DNA of 64,000 bases, from contig OX638132.1 of the NCBI GenBank assembly GCA_951804985.1, positions 85,316,696 through 85,380,695 of the forward strand, in the 5' to 3' direction. The stretch comes from Dryomyza anilis (taxonomy: Eukaryota > Arthropoda > Insecta > Diptera > Dryomyzidae). Made by a program: the position numbers and the translations under genes. Shown in pieces: positions 34,867 to 46,532 of this stretch. The notes beneath the pieces were generated by a model that searched no databases, was not told the DNA's origin, and was given only the letters and a program-made list of their open reading frames with translations. The first letter of the stretch is position 1. Each line of letters starts with the position of its first letter.

Positions 34867-35155
34867 AATAATAATAGTTTGGCACTACAGTCCTATAAGA
34901 ACTTAGACTGAGCTCTCTCACCATTTTGAGCTGTGCGTGTTATATTTGTACTCAAAGTTTATTGCCGAATCCGAACGGCGGGTGAGAGCTTTTCATAGGC
35001 AATGTTTTACTCTCGTAGGTTTGCCATTTACTGACGAGAGGTAGCGCGGTATAGAAAAATGTTTCTATGAAAACATGTTGTTAGCCCCAGTCCAGGCTTG
35101 AACCGGGGACCATTCGGCTCGCAGTCCAACGCACTAACCACTGAGCTACCGCGGC
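34867..35155 (-). mobile_element. SINE type-1 copy, tail-to-tail with its neighbour
   Basis: The head lies at the right (CCGCGGC ending at 35155). The body is complete except for a small deletion in the CTCAAAG-TTTATTGCC region. Tails meet at an (AAT)n tract, so the pair can form a hairpin of about 270-bp arms. Confidence 0.88.
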
Positions 35156-36574
35156 TACACTATTATATTATTATAATTTCAAAATACATGGTTTTATTAT
35201 TATTAAGAATTATTACCGGATTATCCTATATTACGATATTTAAATATAATTATATTGTCCAGTAGAATCAGTTCATTTTACCATAATTATGTTTCAACAC
35301 AAAGATTATTTTTTAAATGCATTTTAAATAAAATATTACTTGGCAATATACAAATATATTGCGTTTTGAAGACAATTAACTATATGATTCTCTAGAAACA
35401 TATTTATATTCAGGTTGATTCAAAACAAATTTTATTTCAAGTATATTTATGTTCCGATTCAATATTCTCTTTACGAATATAATATTAGTTGTACAATAAT
35501 TGAACACTTTCTGTTCATATTTTTATTTTAAAATTTAAAAAATATTTTTAGATGATTTTTTTGAATGTTACCATATGGTATGTTTTTAATAAAAAAAAAA
35601 ATAAAAGTAATGTAATTTTTTAAATTTAAAAAAATACTCAAATTAATCCATTCGACAATGAATACACTATTATTTAATAAAAGTATTTATTTTTTATTAA
35701 ATAATAGTGTATTCATTGTCAAATGGATCATATTGAATATTTTTTTAAATTTAAAAAATATAAATTACCAAAGTATAAATTACCAAATATTTTATATATA
35801 ATAAATACTAAAAATGACTTAAAACTTGAATATGCAACTTTACTTATTTTGCCAAAAATATCACCTCACTGTTCATAGGTTTATCTCTTTATCAACTAAA
35901 TTTATTTAGCAACACATAATAGATATCATTAACAATCAGTAAACTTATTTCTGTCAAAATATTACAGCTGAGAGTATTTAAAAGTGTCTTTGAAAAAGTG
36001 TTTCCATATGGTATCAAATTACTGAACGGGATAAGGGTAAACATCATAATGTTTCTGTGAGCTCATAACAATACTTTTTATAAAGAATTGAACAGACAAA
36101 TATAATTACGTTTACATAAAGCTACACACATATATGTTATGACTGAACAATTATATTTGGCAGTGACTTTGTTTTTTTTGTTGTGTGTTGTTTTAGTACC
36201 ATGATAAAATGTTTATACTATGACTAAATATGTAATTGTTATAATTCAGAAATGAAATAAATAAATCGAAAACTTTTATAGCTATATATAATTTTTAAAA
36301 CGGAATAAAACATTTCATTCGCAACTTGAGCCAAATCTTTAGGTTTTTCTTAAACCACATTTCAACTTTACGGATTTTTATACCCCACATTTGATTTCAA
36401 AACATAAGTTTAATATTTGCTATTTAAATCTGTCAATAGCATAAATTTTAAGACGTAATATACTGCAAGTACTATAGACAAATTCTTAATATTGTTAAAC
36501 CATTTTTAAGTTTACATAAAAATATTATTTTTAGAATACTATTAAACAATAAATTTTAATAATGTTACTTCGTA
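35156..36574. other. AT-rich DNA with one palindrome, no gene recognised
   Basis: Only the palindrome at 35612-35764 stands out. A TATTTATGTTC-containing patch near 35400-35460 may be related to family M6. Confidence 0.45.
35612..35764. repeat. AT-rich palindrome with ~70-bp arms
   Basis: The block GACAATGAATACACTATTAT (about 35654) is mirrored by ATAATAGTGTATTCATTGTC (35701). Outer blocks TTTTTTAAATTTAAAAAAAT also mirror. Only about 12 bp separates the arms. Confidence 0.85.
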
Positions 36575-37439
36575 CACAGAAAAAAAAATTCATCTTAATA
36601 ATCAATTTCGTTCTTCAAACTACGATTCATTGAAGAACGATTCATAATATTGATAACTACAAAACATCAATGTTATGAATTCATTCTTCAATATGATGAA
36701 TGACCGAAAAAGTGTTCTTCAATATGATGAAGTAAATGTGAAGAATATGTTTCATCCTATTAATGAACAAATACATAAAACACAATATATATGTACATCA
36801 TATTAAAGAATGTTGTTCATCAAACCAAATTTCAATCAAAATATTAATTTTTCGTTCATTTTTTTGCAATACTTCTCAGTTTTAAAATAGTTCTTCTATG
36901 TTATTTCTTATATAATGCTTGCTCGACATGAATAAATTAGTAAAATGTTTTGTAATATATTTATTTATAAATACAATAAATAATAAAAAGTTATATATTT
37001 ACCAAAAACAAAAAAAAATGTTTTTTAAAAACAATAACTTTTTCGAAAAAAATTTTTTTTCGAACAATATTATTTTCTAAAACAATTTTTTTAAAAAATC
37101 GTTAAAAAGATGTCCAACAATTTATTTTAAATTTCAATTTAAAATATTCGTCGTATAGAAAATATATTCATAAATATTATGAACAATTTACAAAAACTTT
37201 TTAAATCATTCATAGTTATTATGATTATATTCATCATATTGAAGAATGAATTCATAACATTGATGTTCAAATGAATTGTATTGAATATTTCGTTCTTCAC
37301 TATGATGTTCGATAGATAAGTTCATATATATAATGAATGCTTTCATCAATATGTCATTTGGTATCAAAATGATAAATCTGTTAGTTGTAAGAAAAATTCA
37401 TAATATTTATGAATATATTCATCATATTGATTTTCAGTC
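36575..37439 (+). mobile_element. CACAGAAAAA / CATCATATTGATGAA MITE (family M3), copy 1
   Basis: It starts CACAGAAAAAAAAATTCATC after TA (36573-36574) and ends CATATTGATTTTCAGTC before TA (37440-37441). The interior repeats ATGATGAA/TTCATCAT motifs many times in both orientations. Length is about 865 bp. Confidence 0.75.
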
Positions 37440-37441
37440 TA

Positions 37442-38276
37442 CCCTACGGTGAGATTTTATTAATTTTTAAAGGAGAATATCAAAAAATATTTTTTTCTAT
37501 TTTAAAATTTATTTTATCTATATTTAAATTAATTTGTTTGTTATAATTTGCATTGTAGCATTGTGTAATTCGAGTAGCAAATTTTTTTTTTCTTCATGTT
37601 CCAAAAAAAAAAAAAATGTTATGAAAAAATTACACCTGACGCGTTGTAGTTTAGGCCATTTTTTGCATTTTTGATCTTTTTGGCATGCACTGAATTTAAA
37701 TATTTTAGCTAAAACCCAATTATTTTTGGCATTAATGGTCATTTAAAAGAGCTGCACGCATTTATCTTAGTCTGTCAATAGCTGTCAACCGGTGTAAGAA
37801 GCTGTTTAGCAGATTGTAATATTTACCAAATAATGGCACTATTCAGCATTTGTAAAGCTTTAAAAATTTAAACATTTTTTTTGCCTATCGTATATATCTT
37901 TATATACAATTTTTCCATTGAGATTTTATTTAAGCTGTGTAGTAAAAAAATTCTTATTAGTTTTTTTGTCTTTCTTCTGTCAACTTTACTTGTTGCATGA
38001 CAATTTCACGCGCAAAATCAATGGCACTGACTGGCACTACTTTGGATGCTGCCTGCTGGCACCAAATCCTTTGGGAAGCAAACAGAAACTTGTCAACGCC
38101 TTAATATTATTGCTCTGTACTTTTATTGTTTTATATATCCTTGAAAGGATATAGAACAGTTGTGCATATTTTAGCTATAACTGCAGGATGTTGCTGTGTG
38201 ACTGGGAAACATTGTTTGAAATATATGGTGTGGGATTTAATAGCAATTTAATGTAAATTTTATTTAAAGTTACACA
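37442..38276. other. No gene recognised; partly GC-richer
   Basis: The section at about 37925-38220 (for example TGGCACTACTTTGGATGCTGCC) is less AT-rich and looks single-copy. The frame through it starts at TTG and has no supported start. Confidence 0.4.
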
Positions 38277-38484
38277 CACCCAGAAAAAATACTATATAAA
38301 TAATAGTTTTTTACTATTATAAATAGTTAATAGGATAAATTATTATTTTAATCGAAAAATACTATTAAATACTAGAAAATACCATGAGTTTATATGAAAA
38401 GATTTATTTTTTGTATACTATTAAATCAATAATTGTCCTATTGACCAATTTTAATGGGATTTGAGGGATTTTTTTTTCTGGGTG
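38277..38484 (+). mobile_element. CACCCAGAAAAA MITE (family M1)
   Basis: The ends are CACCCAGAAAAAATACTAT and TTTTTTTTTCTGGGTG. The interior is collinear with 49357-49576. Confidence 0.85.
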
Positions 38485-38710
38485 CAGAGATTGAAAGGTC
38501 ACTTTTAATTTTATTGTTTACACTTATAATTTAAAGGAAGTTTAATTTTTCAATCTAAATTATATTATAAGTAAAATTACATATTTTTGTTAAAATCCAG
38601 TAAACCAAATGATATTTTTACGATATAGAAACGATATCGTATATACGCTTTTCGTTAATCTAAAATGATACGACAATAAAAAGGGTTTTCCATAGACACG
38701 AATATATCTA

Positions 38711-40074
38711 CACAGAAAAAGAAATGTACATCATATTGATGAATTCCGTTCTTCAAACCATGATTCATTTTATTGAAGAACCATTTATAATATTAATGAC
38801 TAACGACATCAATGTTATGAATACGATCATAAATATGATGAACGCTTGGTAACTGTCGAAAAAGTGTTCTTTAATATGATGAACTCTATGTTAAGAATAT
38901 GTTTCATCATATCAAGGAACAAGAACATAAAATACAATAGCGGTACACATTTCCACCTGCGTAAGTCTCGTATCTTGCGTATTCTGCGTATCTGCGTATT
39001 TCGAGTTAGAAATTTGTATGGAAATTTAAATACTCAACTCTACGCAACATACGCAATGAAATTGTCTAATAGCTCTCGTATCTATCTGCGTATAATTTTG
39101 TTTGAGATTTTATTTTATAAACAAAAAGTTCTGAACATTTTTAATTTTTTTTATTCAACAATTTACTCAACAAATACCGCGTAAACAAGCCGAGCGTGTA
39201 CCAAAAATAATCCTTTGTGATGTTGCGTGATTCATAATTAAGACAATCGTCTTCATAAAGATTTCTGTTTTGCGTCGTGTTACAAATGTTGTATAGATGC
39301 TGTATAATTAATTTTTTGCCTATACTATCACAAACACCGACAAATCTCTACCTAGATGTCCATCCAAATTCATAATTTATATAGTGATATGTAGCACCAT
39401 TTTTGAGTTTTCAAATTGGCAATTTGTTGTTGTTGAATAATTTTTGGCAATTCAAACGATACGAAATTCAGATACTCTACTTTTATAAAAGGTTATTCAT
39501 GTCAAAAACTTTACGAGATATCCACATACGAGGTGAAATGTGTACCCCTAATATATTTTACTTCACATTGAATAATGCTGTAATTAAACCAAATTTCAAT
39601 CAAAATATTTATTTTTCGTTCATTTTTTGCTATACTTCTCAGTTCCCAAGTAATTCTTGTATTTTATTACTTATATAATGCTTGTTTGTCATGCATAAAT
39701 TTGTATTTTTTGTAATATATTTATTTATAAATAGAACTTTTTATTATTTTATAATTCGAAAACAAAAATTGTATGTTATTTTTTAAATAAATTTTAAAAA
39801 CACTTTTTTTTTAATTATTTTCTAAAAAAAAAAATTGAAAATTCGTAAAAAAATATTATATTCATAAATATTATGAACAAATTCATCAATATGACGATTT
39901 GAATACATTGTATTGAATATTTCGTTCTGTACTCTGATGTTTATATATATAATGAACGTATTCATAAATATGTCATTTGATGAACGGTGGTATTAATATG
40001 ATGAATCTGGTAGTTGGTGAAAAATTCATAATATTTATGAATAAATTCATCATATTGATGCATTTTTTTCTGTG
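38711..40074 (+). mobile_element. M3 MITE copy 2, interrupted by another element
   Basis: It starts CACAGAAAAAGAAATGTAC after TA (38709-38710) and ends TTTTTTTCTGTG before TA (40075-40076). Both ends carry CATCATATTGATG. It aligns with copy 1 (36575-37439) on both sides of a foreign 606-bp block at 38942-39547. Confidence 0.78.
38942..39547. mobile_element. Nested TIR element with GGTACACATTTC-ACCT ends
   Basis: The left GGTACACATTTCCACCTGCG and right AGGTGAAATGTGTACC are inverted. The block is absent from M3 copy 1 at the same point. GC content is slightly higher near the left end (GTAAGTCTCGTATCTTGCG). The 112-codon frame at 38846-39184 straddles its border and is not a gene. Confidence 0.72.
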
Positions 40075-41538
40075 TATAACGATATAGTTGTTTTTGGTAC
40101 TAAAGATTTCGAGATGATATAATAAATGGTTTTATTATCAATATACAAATGTTATTTGTTCAAAAAAAAAAGTTTTGACACAAATACCACAGAATACACT
40201 ATTCAATACCTTGAGTTTTATATCGAAAATTTATTGTTATGATATCGAATTTAACAATTATGCTAGATTGGTTTGCAGAGTCATTGAATTTTACTGGAAT
40301 TTAAAATATTTATGGAACATTTGAAATTTGTAATGAGAATTTAAATTTTTTGTAAAAATATTAAATTAATTTTTGGTATGTATATTTTGAAGTTTTTAAT
40401 ATATTTTTTAGTTTTAATGAATATCAAATAAAATTTTAATTTTTAGTAAAAATTTTAATATTTGTTAAATATTTGAATTTTTCACTAAAAATATAAATGT
40501 TCACTAAAAATAAAAATTTTACCAAAAATTAAAAAAATTAAATTTCACTCATAAAATCAAAATTTCATTAAAAATTAAAATGTTCACTAAAAATTCTAAT
40601 ATTCACTAATTTCTTTAAAATTTTTGTTAAAAATTTCAATTTGAGTAAAAAATTTGACATTAAATAAAATTTGAATTTTTAGTAAAAATTTGAATTTTTT
40701 AAATATCGAATTTTTTACTCAAATTGAAATTTTTAAAAAAAAAATTTAAAGAAATTAGTGAATATTAGAATTTTAAGTGAACATTTTAATTTTTAACGAA
40801 ATTTTGATTTTATGAGTGAAATTTTATTTTTTTTTAATTTATGGTGAAATTTTTATTTTTAGTGAATATTTGAACATTTTTATTTTTAGTGAAAATTTTA
40901 AGTTTTTATGAAAATTTAATTTCTTTTGAAAATTTGATACTTTTGTGACAATTATTTTTTTAATGTTTTATTAAATTTTTTATTTTTGGAAAAATCTTTG
41001 ATATTATGAGTTAAAATTTAAGATATTTTTTTAAATTTTATTGTGAAATTTTGACAATTAATGGTTATTTGAATTTTAGTAAACAGTTTAATATTTTTTA
41101 ATGAACTTTTTGATATTTGGTATAAATTTTAAGATTTTATAAAAATATTTTTTTTTAACAATTTATTAAATTTTAAATTTTTTTTTTGAAAAAAGTAAAA
41201 TTTCTGTAAAAACTTATTTATTTTTTTTTTTAGAAAATTACAATTTTTAATTATAATTTAAATTTTTTATTGTAAATTTGAATTTACATAGTACTTTTAA
41301 ATTTTTACACGAAAATTTAAATTTTTGTAAATATTTCTAGTTTTTAGAGAATAGTTAAATTATTTATTTATTTGAATTGATTTTTTTTTTGTGTAGTTGT
41401 GTAAATTCGAAAGACTTGATGTTATCAAATACACAAACCATTTGGTGTTTGAACTAAATAAGTCATACACAAACCGTTTTTATACGAAAATAATAATCGA
41501 AATTCGAAAATGAAAGTGTGCTAAAAAATAAAAATGCA
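40075..41538. repeat. Degenerate AT repeat field with a large palindrome
   Basis: From about 40260 to 41345 the sequence is built of variants of AAATTTTTAGT(G/A)AAAATTTGAA. It includes the palindrome at 40475-40908. No gene seen. Confidence 0.65.
40475..40908. repeat. ~190-bp-arm palindrome in AT repeat
   Basis: Left-arm blocks CACTCATAAAATCAAAATTTC, TCTAATATTCACTAATTTC and TTTCAATTTGAGTAAAAAAT reappear inverted at the right (ATTTTTTACTCAAATTGAAA, GAAATTAGTGAATATTAGA, GAAATTTTGATTTTATGAGTG). About 45 bp separates the arms. Confidence 0.85.
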
Positions 41539-41836
41539 CCCAGCGGGAAAAAGGCTTCAATTCCAGTTGCTCTAACACATGACTTATGAAAAGAGGACTT
41601 GTCACAATTCTAGTCCAAAGGTATGCAGGAAGGAGACAGTTCGTAAGCATATGTGTTTTGTGACCGGTTCTGTGATAGGTCTAAAGGTCTATATGAGGTG
41701 TTAGTTCACCCCTTCTAGGACAACGCCACGTAAAAGTTGCCTATTGTTTTCATATTGAAGTACAGAACTAGGACCGGTTCACTATCTTCGAGCAACCAGA
41801 CACGTGCTTGCGATAACCGTTCATTTTCCCGTAGGG
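41539..41836 (+). mobile_element. MITE with CCCTACGGGAAA ends (family M7), copy 2
   Basis: The ends are CCCAGCGGGAAAAAGG and TTTTCCCGTAGGG. The interior motifs GACCGGTTC, AGTTCACCCCTTCTAGGACAA and GACACGTG match 9313-9613 in reverse. Confidence 0.72.
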
Positions 41837-42218
41837 ATTGAACACATATTAAAAATTATTTTTTTAAAAAAATATTGACATCAAGCAAATAATCAGTTTT
41901 GTCCAGTATTTATACCTAATTATATGTATTATGTTTTTTCAATTGAAAGGGAACATAACATGCTTAAACAAACTAGAATTACTGAACATTATTAAAGTAT
42001 ATCAGGCATGGGACGGGGCATCATGCTTGAATTCAGGTATGATCAAAAACTTTAATAGTGTAACTCTTTTGAACTGTGTCATTTTGTGTCGCAGAAACTG
42101 TCCAAATATAAAATTATCATGTCAAACAAAATGAAAATGACAACATGTTGTAATTTGGTTTTTAAAGTATGCAATGTCGAAAAACAAAAAAATTTCGAAT
42201 ATGAAACTAACACAAAAC
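41837..42218. other. No gene recognised
   Basis: A 67-codon frame at 41931-42134 (MFFQLKGNITCLNKLELL...) has no family signature. Confidence 0.4.
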
Positions 42219-42920
42219 CAGTAGGGAAGGTTATATCACGTTGAAAATTTTGAAGTAGGGAAATTGTGATAGTTGGTGTGAGAATTGTAAGAATTATGTA
42301 AGTTATAGTCGGACAAAGCCAACTATAAATATCCTACACATATGTGATACTGTATGCGGTGACCACAAATCCTGAAAATACCTACAAACTTGAAATCGCT
42401 GAATGATTTCCTTACATTTGATACCCATATGTACAAATGGGTAGGTATACCGATTTTCCATATTTTTTTTGAGTACCACTAGTCAATTCCCGAGAAAATA
42501 TTATTTTCATATATTTGAGCATAAACGCAATATATATTTTTGGCAAAAAAAGTTCATTTATGCTCATATAAGTAAAATTCATCCGTAGATGGAAATTTTA
42601 TAAAGTATTTGAACTTAAGTGTTCGATTCGTAGGTAACAAACGGCCAATCATGCCATGTTGGTACAGCGTAGATATATAAGTATTCTAAATTAGAAGTTT
42701 CATTGATCTAACTCTTCTAATTTTTCCATAATCGTGATTTCAACAGACAGACATACAAAGGAACAGACATACGAACAGACGGTAGTGATGTCCGTAATCG
42801 ACTCAGGAGGTCATGCTGATCAAGAATATATAACTTTTCCATTCCGGGGATGCTTTCTTCTGTGTTTTAGAAACGGCGAACCAAACTGAATATACCCTTT
42901 CACTCTTAGTGTAGGGTATA
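42219..42920 (-). mobile_element. Helentron/DINE-like element, family A copy 5 (diverged)
   Basis: All landmarks are present on the minus strand (TATACCCTACACTAAGAG head, TTCTTGATCAGCATGACCTCC core, short GTCTGT tract, AGTCGG-type hairpin region) but with more changes than other copies. Confidence 0.83.
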
Positions 42921-42988
42921 ATGACATAATGAAATCCAAGCATAAAATTGTTTGTTACTTAACATAAATAAAATTAAGAACATGTCAT

Positions 42989-43097
42989 CCCTAGCAGAAA
43001 TTTGTCATATTATTAATTCAAACTATTAATTCAATGATGAGTTCCCTATCATGACCCATCATGACCCATCATGACCCTATTACAATTTCTACTAGGG
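42989..43097. mobile_element. CCCTAGTAGAAATTTG MITE (M5), short deletion copy
   Basis: The ends CCCTAGCAGAAATTTG and CAATTTCTACTAGGG enclose only ~80 bp, including two direct copies of ATCATGACCC. Confidence 0.75.
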
Positions 43098-43406
43098 ACC
43101 AACTCTTTACCGAAGCAACTCTTTGCAAATCAGCTTATTCGGTTCTCTCAATTTCTTAGTCGTTTGTTATTGTCAGAACTAAAACAGTTATAGTTTGGAC
43201 TACAACCAATTTGTAATTGTTTTAGAACAATTTAGTACAGATTTAGAAGCATTAGTAGTGTGTATGGGCTATTATTTCAAGTGCCAACCAAATTTGGCAG
43301 TTCCGTATTTTTGTAGACAATTCGATTTAAGCAACTGAAGTTAGTTGGTACAATTAACATTTTCGTTCTTCCAACCTAATGCCAAAAGAGGATTTTTCTG
43401 ATTGTA
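43098..43406 (-). mobile_element. CACACAGAAAAA MITE (family M2), truncated copy
   Basis: In reverse it matches the copy at 44420-44855 (TTAGTTGGTACAA, TAAAACAGTTATAGTTTGGACTA blocks). It ends GGATTTTTCTGATTG at the right and abuts an M5 copy at the left. Confidence 0.65.
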
Positions 43407-43829
43407 TGTAACAACAGTTGCAGTATACGAATTTAATCCTAAATTATTTTTTTCAAATATTGTACTTGGCTATTATTGCTCCTTGACACCACATATAGTT
43501 CAAAATCAATTTAAAAGGTTATATTTAATTTGCCTTTAATGAAATCTTCTTTATTTTTGTAACATGCTCAGAAAATAAAACATAAAAAATATAACATTGA
43601 TGATAGCAATACCTTTCATAACGCACAATTGCTGATATGTTCATCCTCAAAAGTCCTTAGGCAGCCAAGCATAAGAATATAAATTTTGTATTACTCTGTT
43701 TATGCAGACGATTATTCGCCACTCAGTTGAAAAGCGCTCGACTAAGAGGCGGGGGACTTACGCAGACTGGACGTAGATGATATTTGCCGTGCAAACTGTG
43801 CGCAGGTGAAAAATGTGCATTGAGTCCTA
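43407..43829. other. No gene recognised
   Basis: Apparently single-copy DNA, slightly GC-richer at about 43700-43800. Confidence 0.4.
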
Positions 43830-44417
43830 CACACACAGAATAGATATTTGTTGTGTAAACCAATTCATTGCGCAACCAACTAATACGGTGCTCTCACATG
43901 TTATGTCGGTTCTGATAACCAAAACTTAAAAGGTTGTAGTTTATACTACAATCAGTACTGAAGAATTTTATACAAAAATGGTTTGTATACATGATAATAT
44001 TTCAAGTGTCAACCAAATATAGCAGTTCTGTCACCCAATACTTATGTAGAAAATTACCCAGGCAACAGCTCAAATACTGCTTAGTTTCTCGTAGGAATAT
44101 GAGAAGTATATACTCGCCAGTGAAGAGTATATCTCTGCCAGGATAACTGTCGAAAACTGGTCGGTTACTGGTTGGGATTTCAAGAATAGATTCCTGCCTG
44201 TACTTTTAAAACTGGTCGGTTACTGGTGGGGATTTGAAGAGCAGATCTATGCCAGTAAAACTAGTCAATAACCGGCCGGTTACTGTTGAAAACCGAAGAG
44301 TTTTACTGGCAAGTTTCTGGTCGGAAAGTGCGTTAAATCGCTAGCGAGTTACTGGTCAAGTGACTAGAAAAACTGGCTGGAAACTGGTAGTCATTGTAAC
44401 TTGGGTAGTTTAAATAA
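43830..44417 (-). mobile_element. M2-related copy interrupted by a CCCA-TIR element
   Basis: It begins CACACACAGAATAG after TA (43828-43829) and resembles M2 in reverse (AAAAGGTTGTAGTTTATACTAC, GATAATATTTCAAGTG-CAACCAAAT). At 44057 it is broken by a 349-bp insertion and resumes as GTTTAAATAA before the next element. Confidence 0.6.
44057..44405. mobile_element. TA-flanked element with CCCA(G/A)G-AAC ends and CTGGTCGGTTACTGG repeats
   Basis: The ends CCCAGGCAACAGC and GTAACTTGGG are inverted, with TA on both sides (44055-44056, 44406-44407). The interior repeats ACTGGTCGGTTACTGGT with variations, giving a GC content well above the surroundings. Confidence 0.68.
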
Positions 44418-44419
44418 TA

Positions 44420-44855
44420 CACACAGAAAAATACTCATTTGGTAAGAGGTTGGAAGAATGAAAAATTAGTTGTACCAACTAACTTCAAAAGGTTAAATCG
44501 AATGGTTCATAAATGTGCTAGTGGAACTGCCATATTAGCCTATACACATGAAATATTCGTCTACACACTCGTAATGATTTTAAATCTGTACTAAATTGTT
44601 CTAAAACAGTTTGAAATTGGTTGCAGTACAAACTACAACTCTTTTTATTTTGGCAATAACAACCGACTAAGCGGTTGAGAGAATCGAATAAGTTGGTTGG
44701 GCAAATAGTTGGTTGGACAAAGAGTTGGTTGGGCAAAGAGTTGGTTGGGCAAAGAGTTGGTCGGCGCAACAAATCGCTAATCTGTGTGTATAAAGTTGGT
44801 TGTTACAAAAAATGTTTTCGTACTTCCAAACGCCAAAAGAATATTTTTCTGTGTG
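44420..44855 (+). mobile_element. CACACAGAAAAA MITE (family M2), full copy
   Basis: It starts CACACAGAAAAATACTC after TA (44418-44419) and ends ATATTTTTCTGTGTG before TA (44856-44857). It contains the 16-bp minisatellite at 44691-44768. Confidence 0.85.
44691..44768 (+). repeat. 16-bp minisatellite AGTTGGTTGGGCAAAG
   Basis: Nearly five units with few changes, inside the M2 element. Frames across it on either strand (for example NQLFVQPT-like repeats) are artefacts. Confidence 0.9.
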
Positions 44856-44857
44856 TA

Positions 44858-46429
44858 GGCACTACGCACGCAGTGTTGTTACATGGTCTAGTACGGATCC
44901 TTTTATAGTTTTTTATTATTTTTATTGTTGAGTCTTCAACAATGGGTAACGCTATTGAGCATGGAACGTTGCACCTGATGTAGCTACAGAATAAGCTTCG
45001 TCCTGTGATTTTTTTGTTGTGTTACATTCTCCCATTTCGTTCACTCGATTTGTAGAGTGATTTAAACAATATTCAGGTGTGTGACATAAGACAATTTTTT
45101 GCGGAGATTTTTTTAGCATACTTTCGGTGTAAAAATGTCAAACTGTTAAAAAAAAAAGAAAACAATTTTCACATTTTTGAAAGTTGCCATTAAACCCTGT
45201 TTGCTGGCTGCCTCCTGGCAGCTATCTTGCATAAACTCGTCGTCCTTATGCTTCCTCATGTGCTGCTCTTTCCTGCCTTTTCGTCCTGTTCACTGCCACT
45301 CCGTGACTCTGTCACTCAAAATATTGTCACATCCTGCTGACGCTACCTGACGCTGTTACCGTGATGATTTTCACGTGTGTCGTTGCGTCTGCAACTGGGT
45401 GTCGAGGCGGTACATGTTTCTTGTCCAGTTGGTCGGTCTATTTATCTGGCTGTCTGCATTATATGTCGCGCCTGTGAGTCTGCCTGCCTGTTTGTCTAAC
45501 TGTCAGCGCCTCCATTTGTGCGCATTTGCAACAATTGCCATTCAAATGTTGTCACCTGCAACACATTCGCCCAACGTTGAAGTTGCCTCCGATGAAAGCC
45601 TGGCTGCCAGGACCAACAATAAAAAGCAACAATAATACCGTTGCATGCCATTCAATGTAGGGATTCTAACGCTTCAGTTCGCAGGATTTGCATAACAAGT
45701 TGTAAAGGACATCATGATCATGCTCTGCATAAGACTGGCTTCATGAATACCATATGCACAAAAAATAAAATAAAAAATTCTATGTCGTGCTCTATGAGCA
45801 CGTATAAAAAAAAAGACAAACAATTAACGATTTAACGTTTTATGGAGGCGTTGATTTAATTCTGTGCATTTTTAAAATTAAAAAAAAAATAAAAAAATGA
45901 GAAATAGTACGGAGAACTAAATTTAAATGTCAAGTAAATTATTTTGCAGAATGAAATTGTAATGTGCTAAAAAAAAAAATTAATAAGTGTTATTAATAAA
46001 TGTTTAAATGAATTTCATATTTTTCATGTTATACATTTTGCAATTAGTTATATTGGTATTTAAAAAAAAACATAAGGAAATGTAAATTTTTTGAGGTGTA
46101 TAGAATTTTTGGGTTCTATGTTCATCATTCATGTTGAGAATCATTTATTCCCCGATAATTCTACCCACGACAATGCTTCCCAGATCTAATTTTTCCACAA
46201 GCACCATTCATTCCTATAAAATATTGAGGAAACTTGATTTGTTTCTAGAGATTATTTCGTATACATATTTTATACAAAAAATATAAATTATCATAAAATA
46301 GATCAACAGTTCTTAAGCTCTTTTTGTTTGTGCTCCATATCCATTTAAGTCACAAAATTGTATGTTTTCATTCATGTAACGAAAATTTTGCGTTTTTGAA
46401 ATCACAAAAACAATAGAACGAAACGAAAT
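44858..46429. other. Mostly single-copy DNA with a GC-richer island at about 45180-45640
   Basis: The island is rich in CTGCCTG/TGTCACTC/GTCGCGCC-type sequence and lacks transposon landmarks. The 86-codon frame at 45375-45635 has no ATG-supported or family evidence. It may be host regulatory DNA. Confidence 0.4.
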
Positions 46430-46532
46430 GATCCACATCGATAAAACTTGGTCTTTATATTGTTAGCTTTGTTATGATTAGAAACAAATAATAATCAAAC
46501 AATGGTCACGCCTACCTCCCATATAACTTGAA
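46430..46532 (+). mobile_element. Fragment of Helentron-like family B
   Basis: AATGGTCACGCCTACCTCCCATATAA corresponds to the GGTCAACGGACACGCCCACCTCCCATATAA section of the intact B copies, with weaker similarity upstream. Confidence 0.55.

Noticed and set aside
38846..39184. 112-codon frame
   Set aside because: It crosses the junction between the M3 MITE and the nested GGTACACATTT element, so it cannot be one ancestral gene.
44518..44908. Frames with repeated QLFVQPT or VGWTKSWLG peptides
   Set aside because: They are artefacts of the 16-bp minisatellite at 44691-44768 within an M2 MITE.
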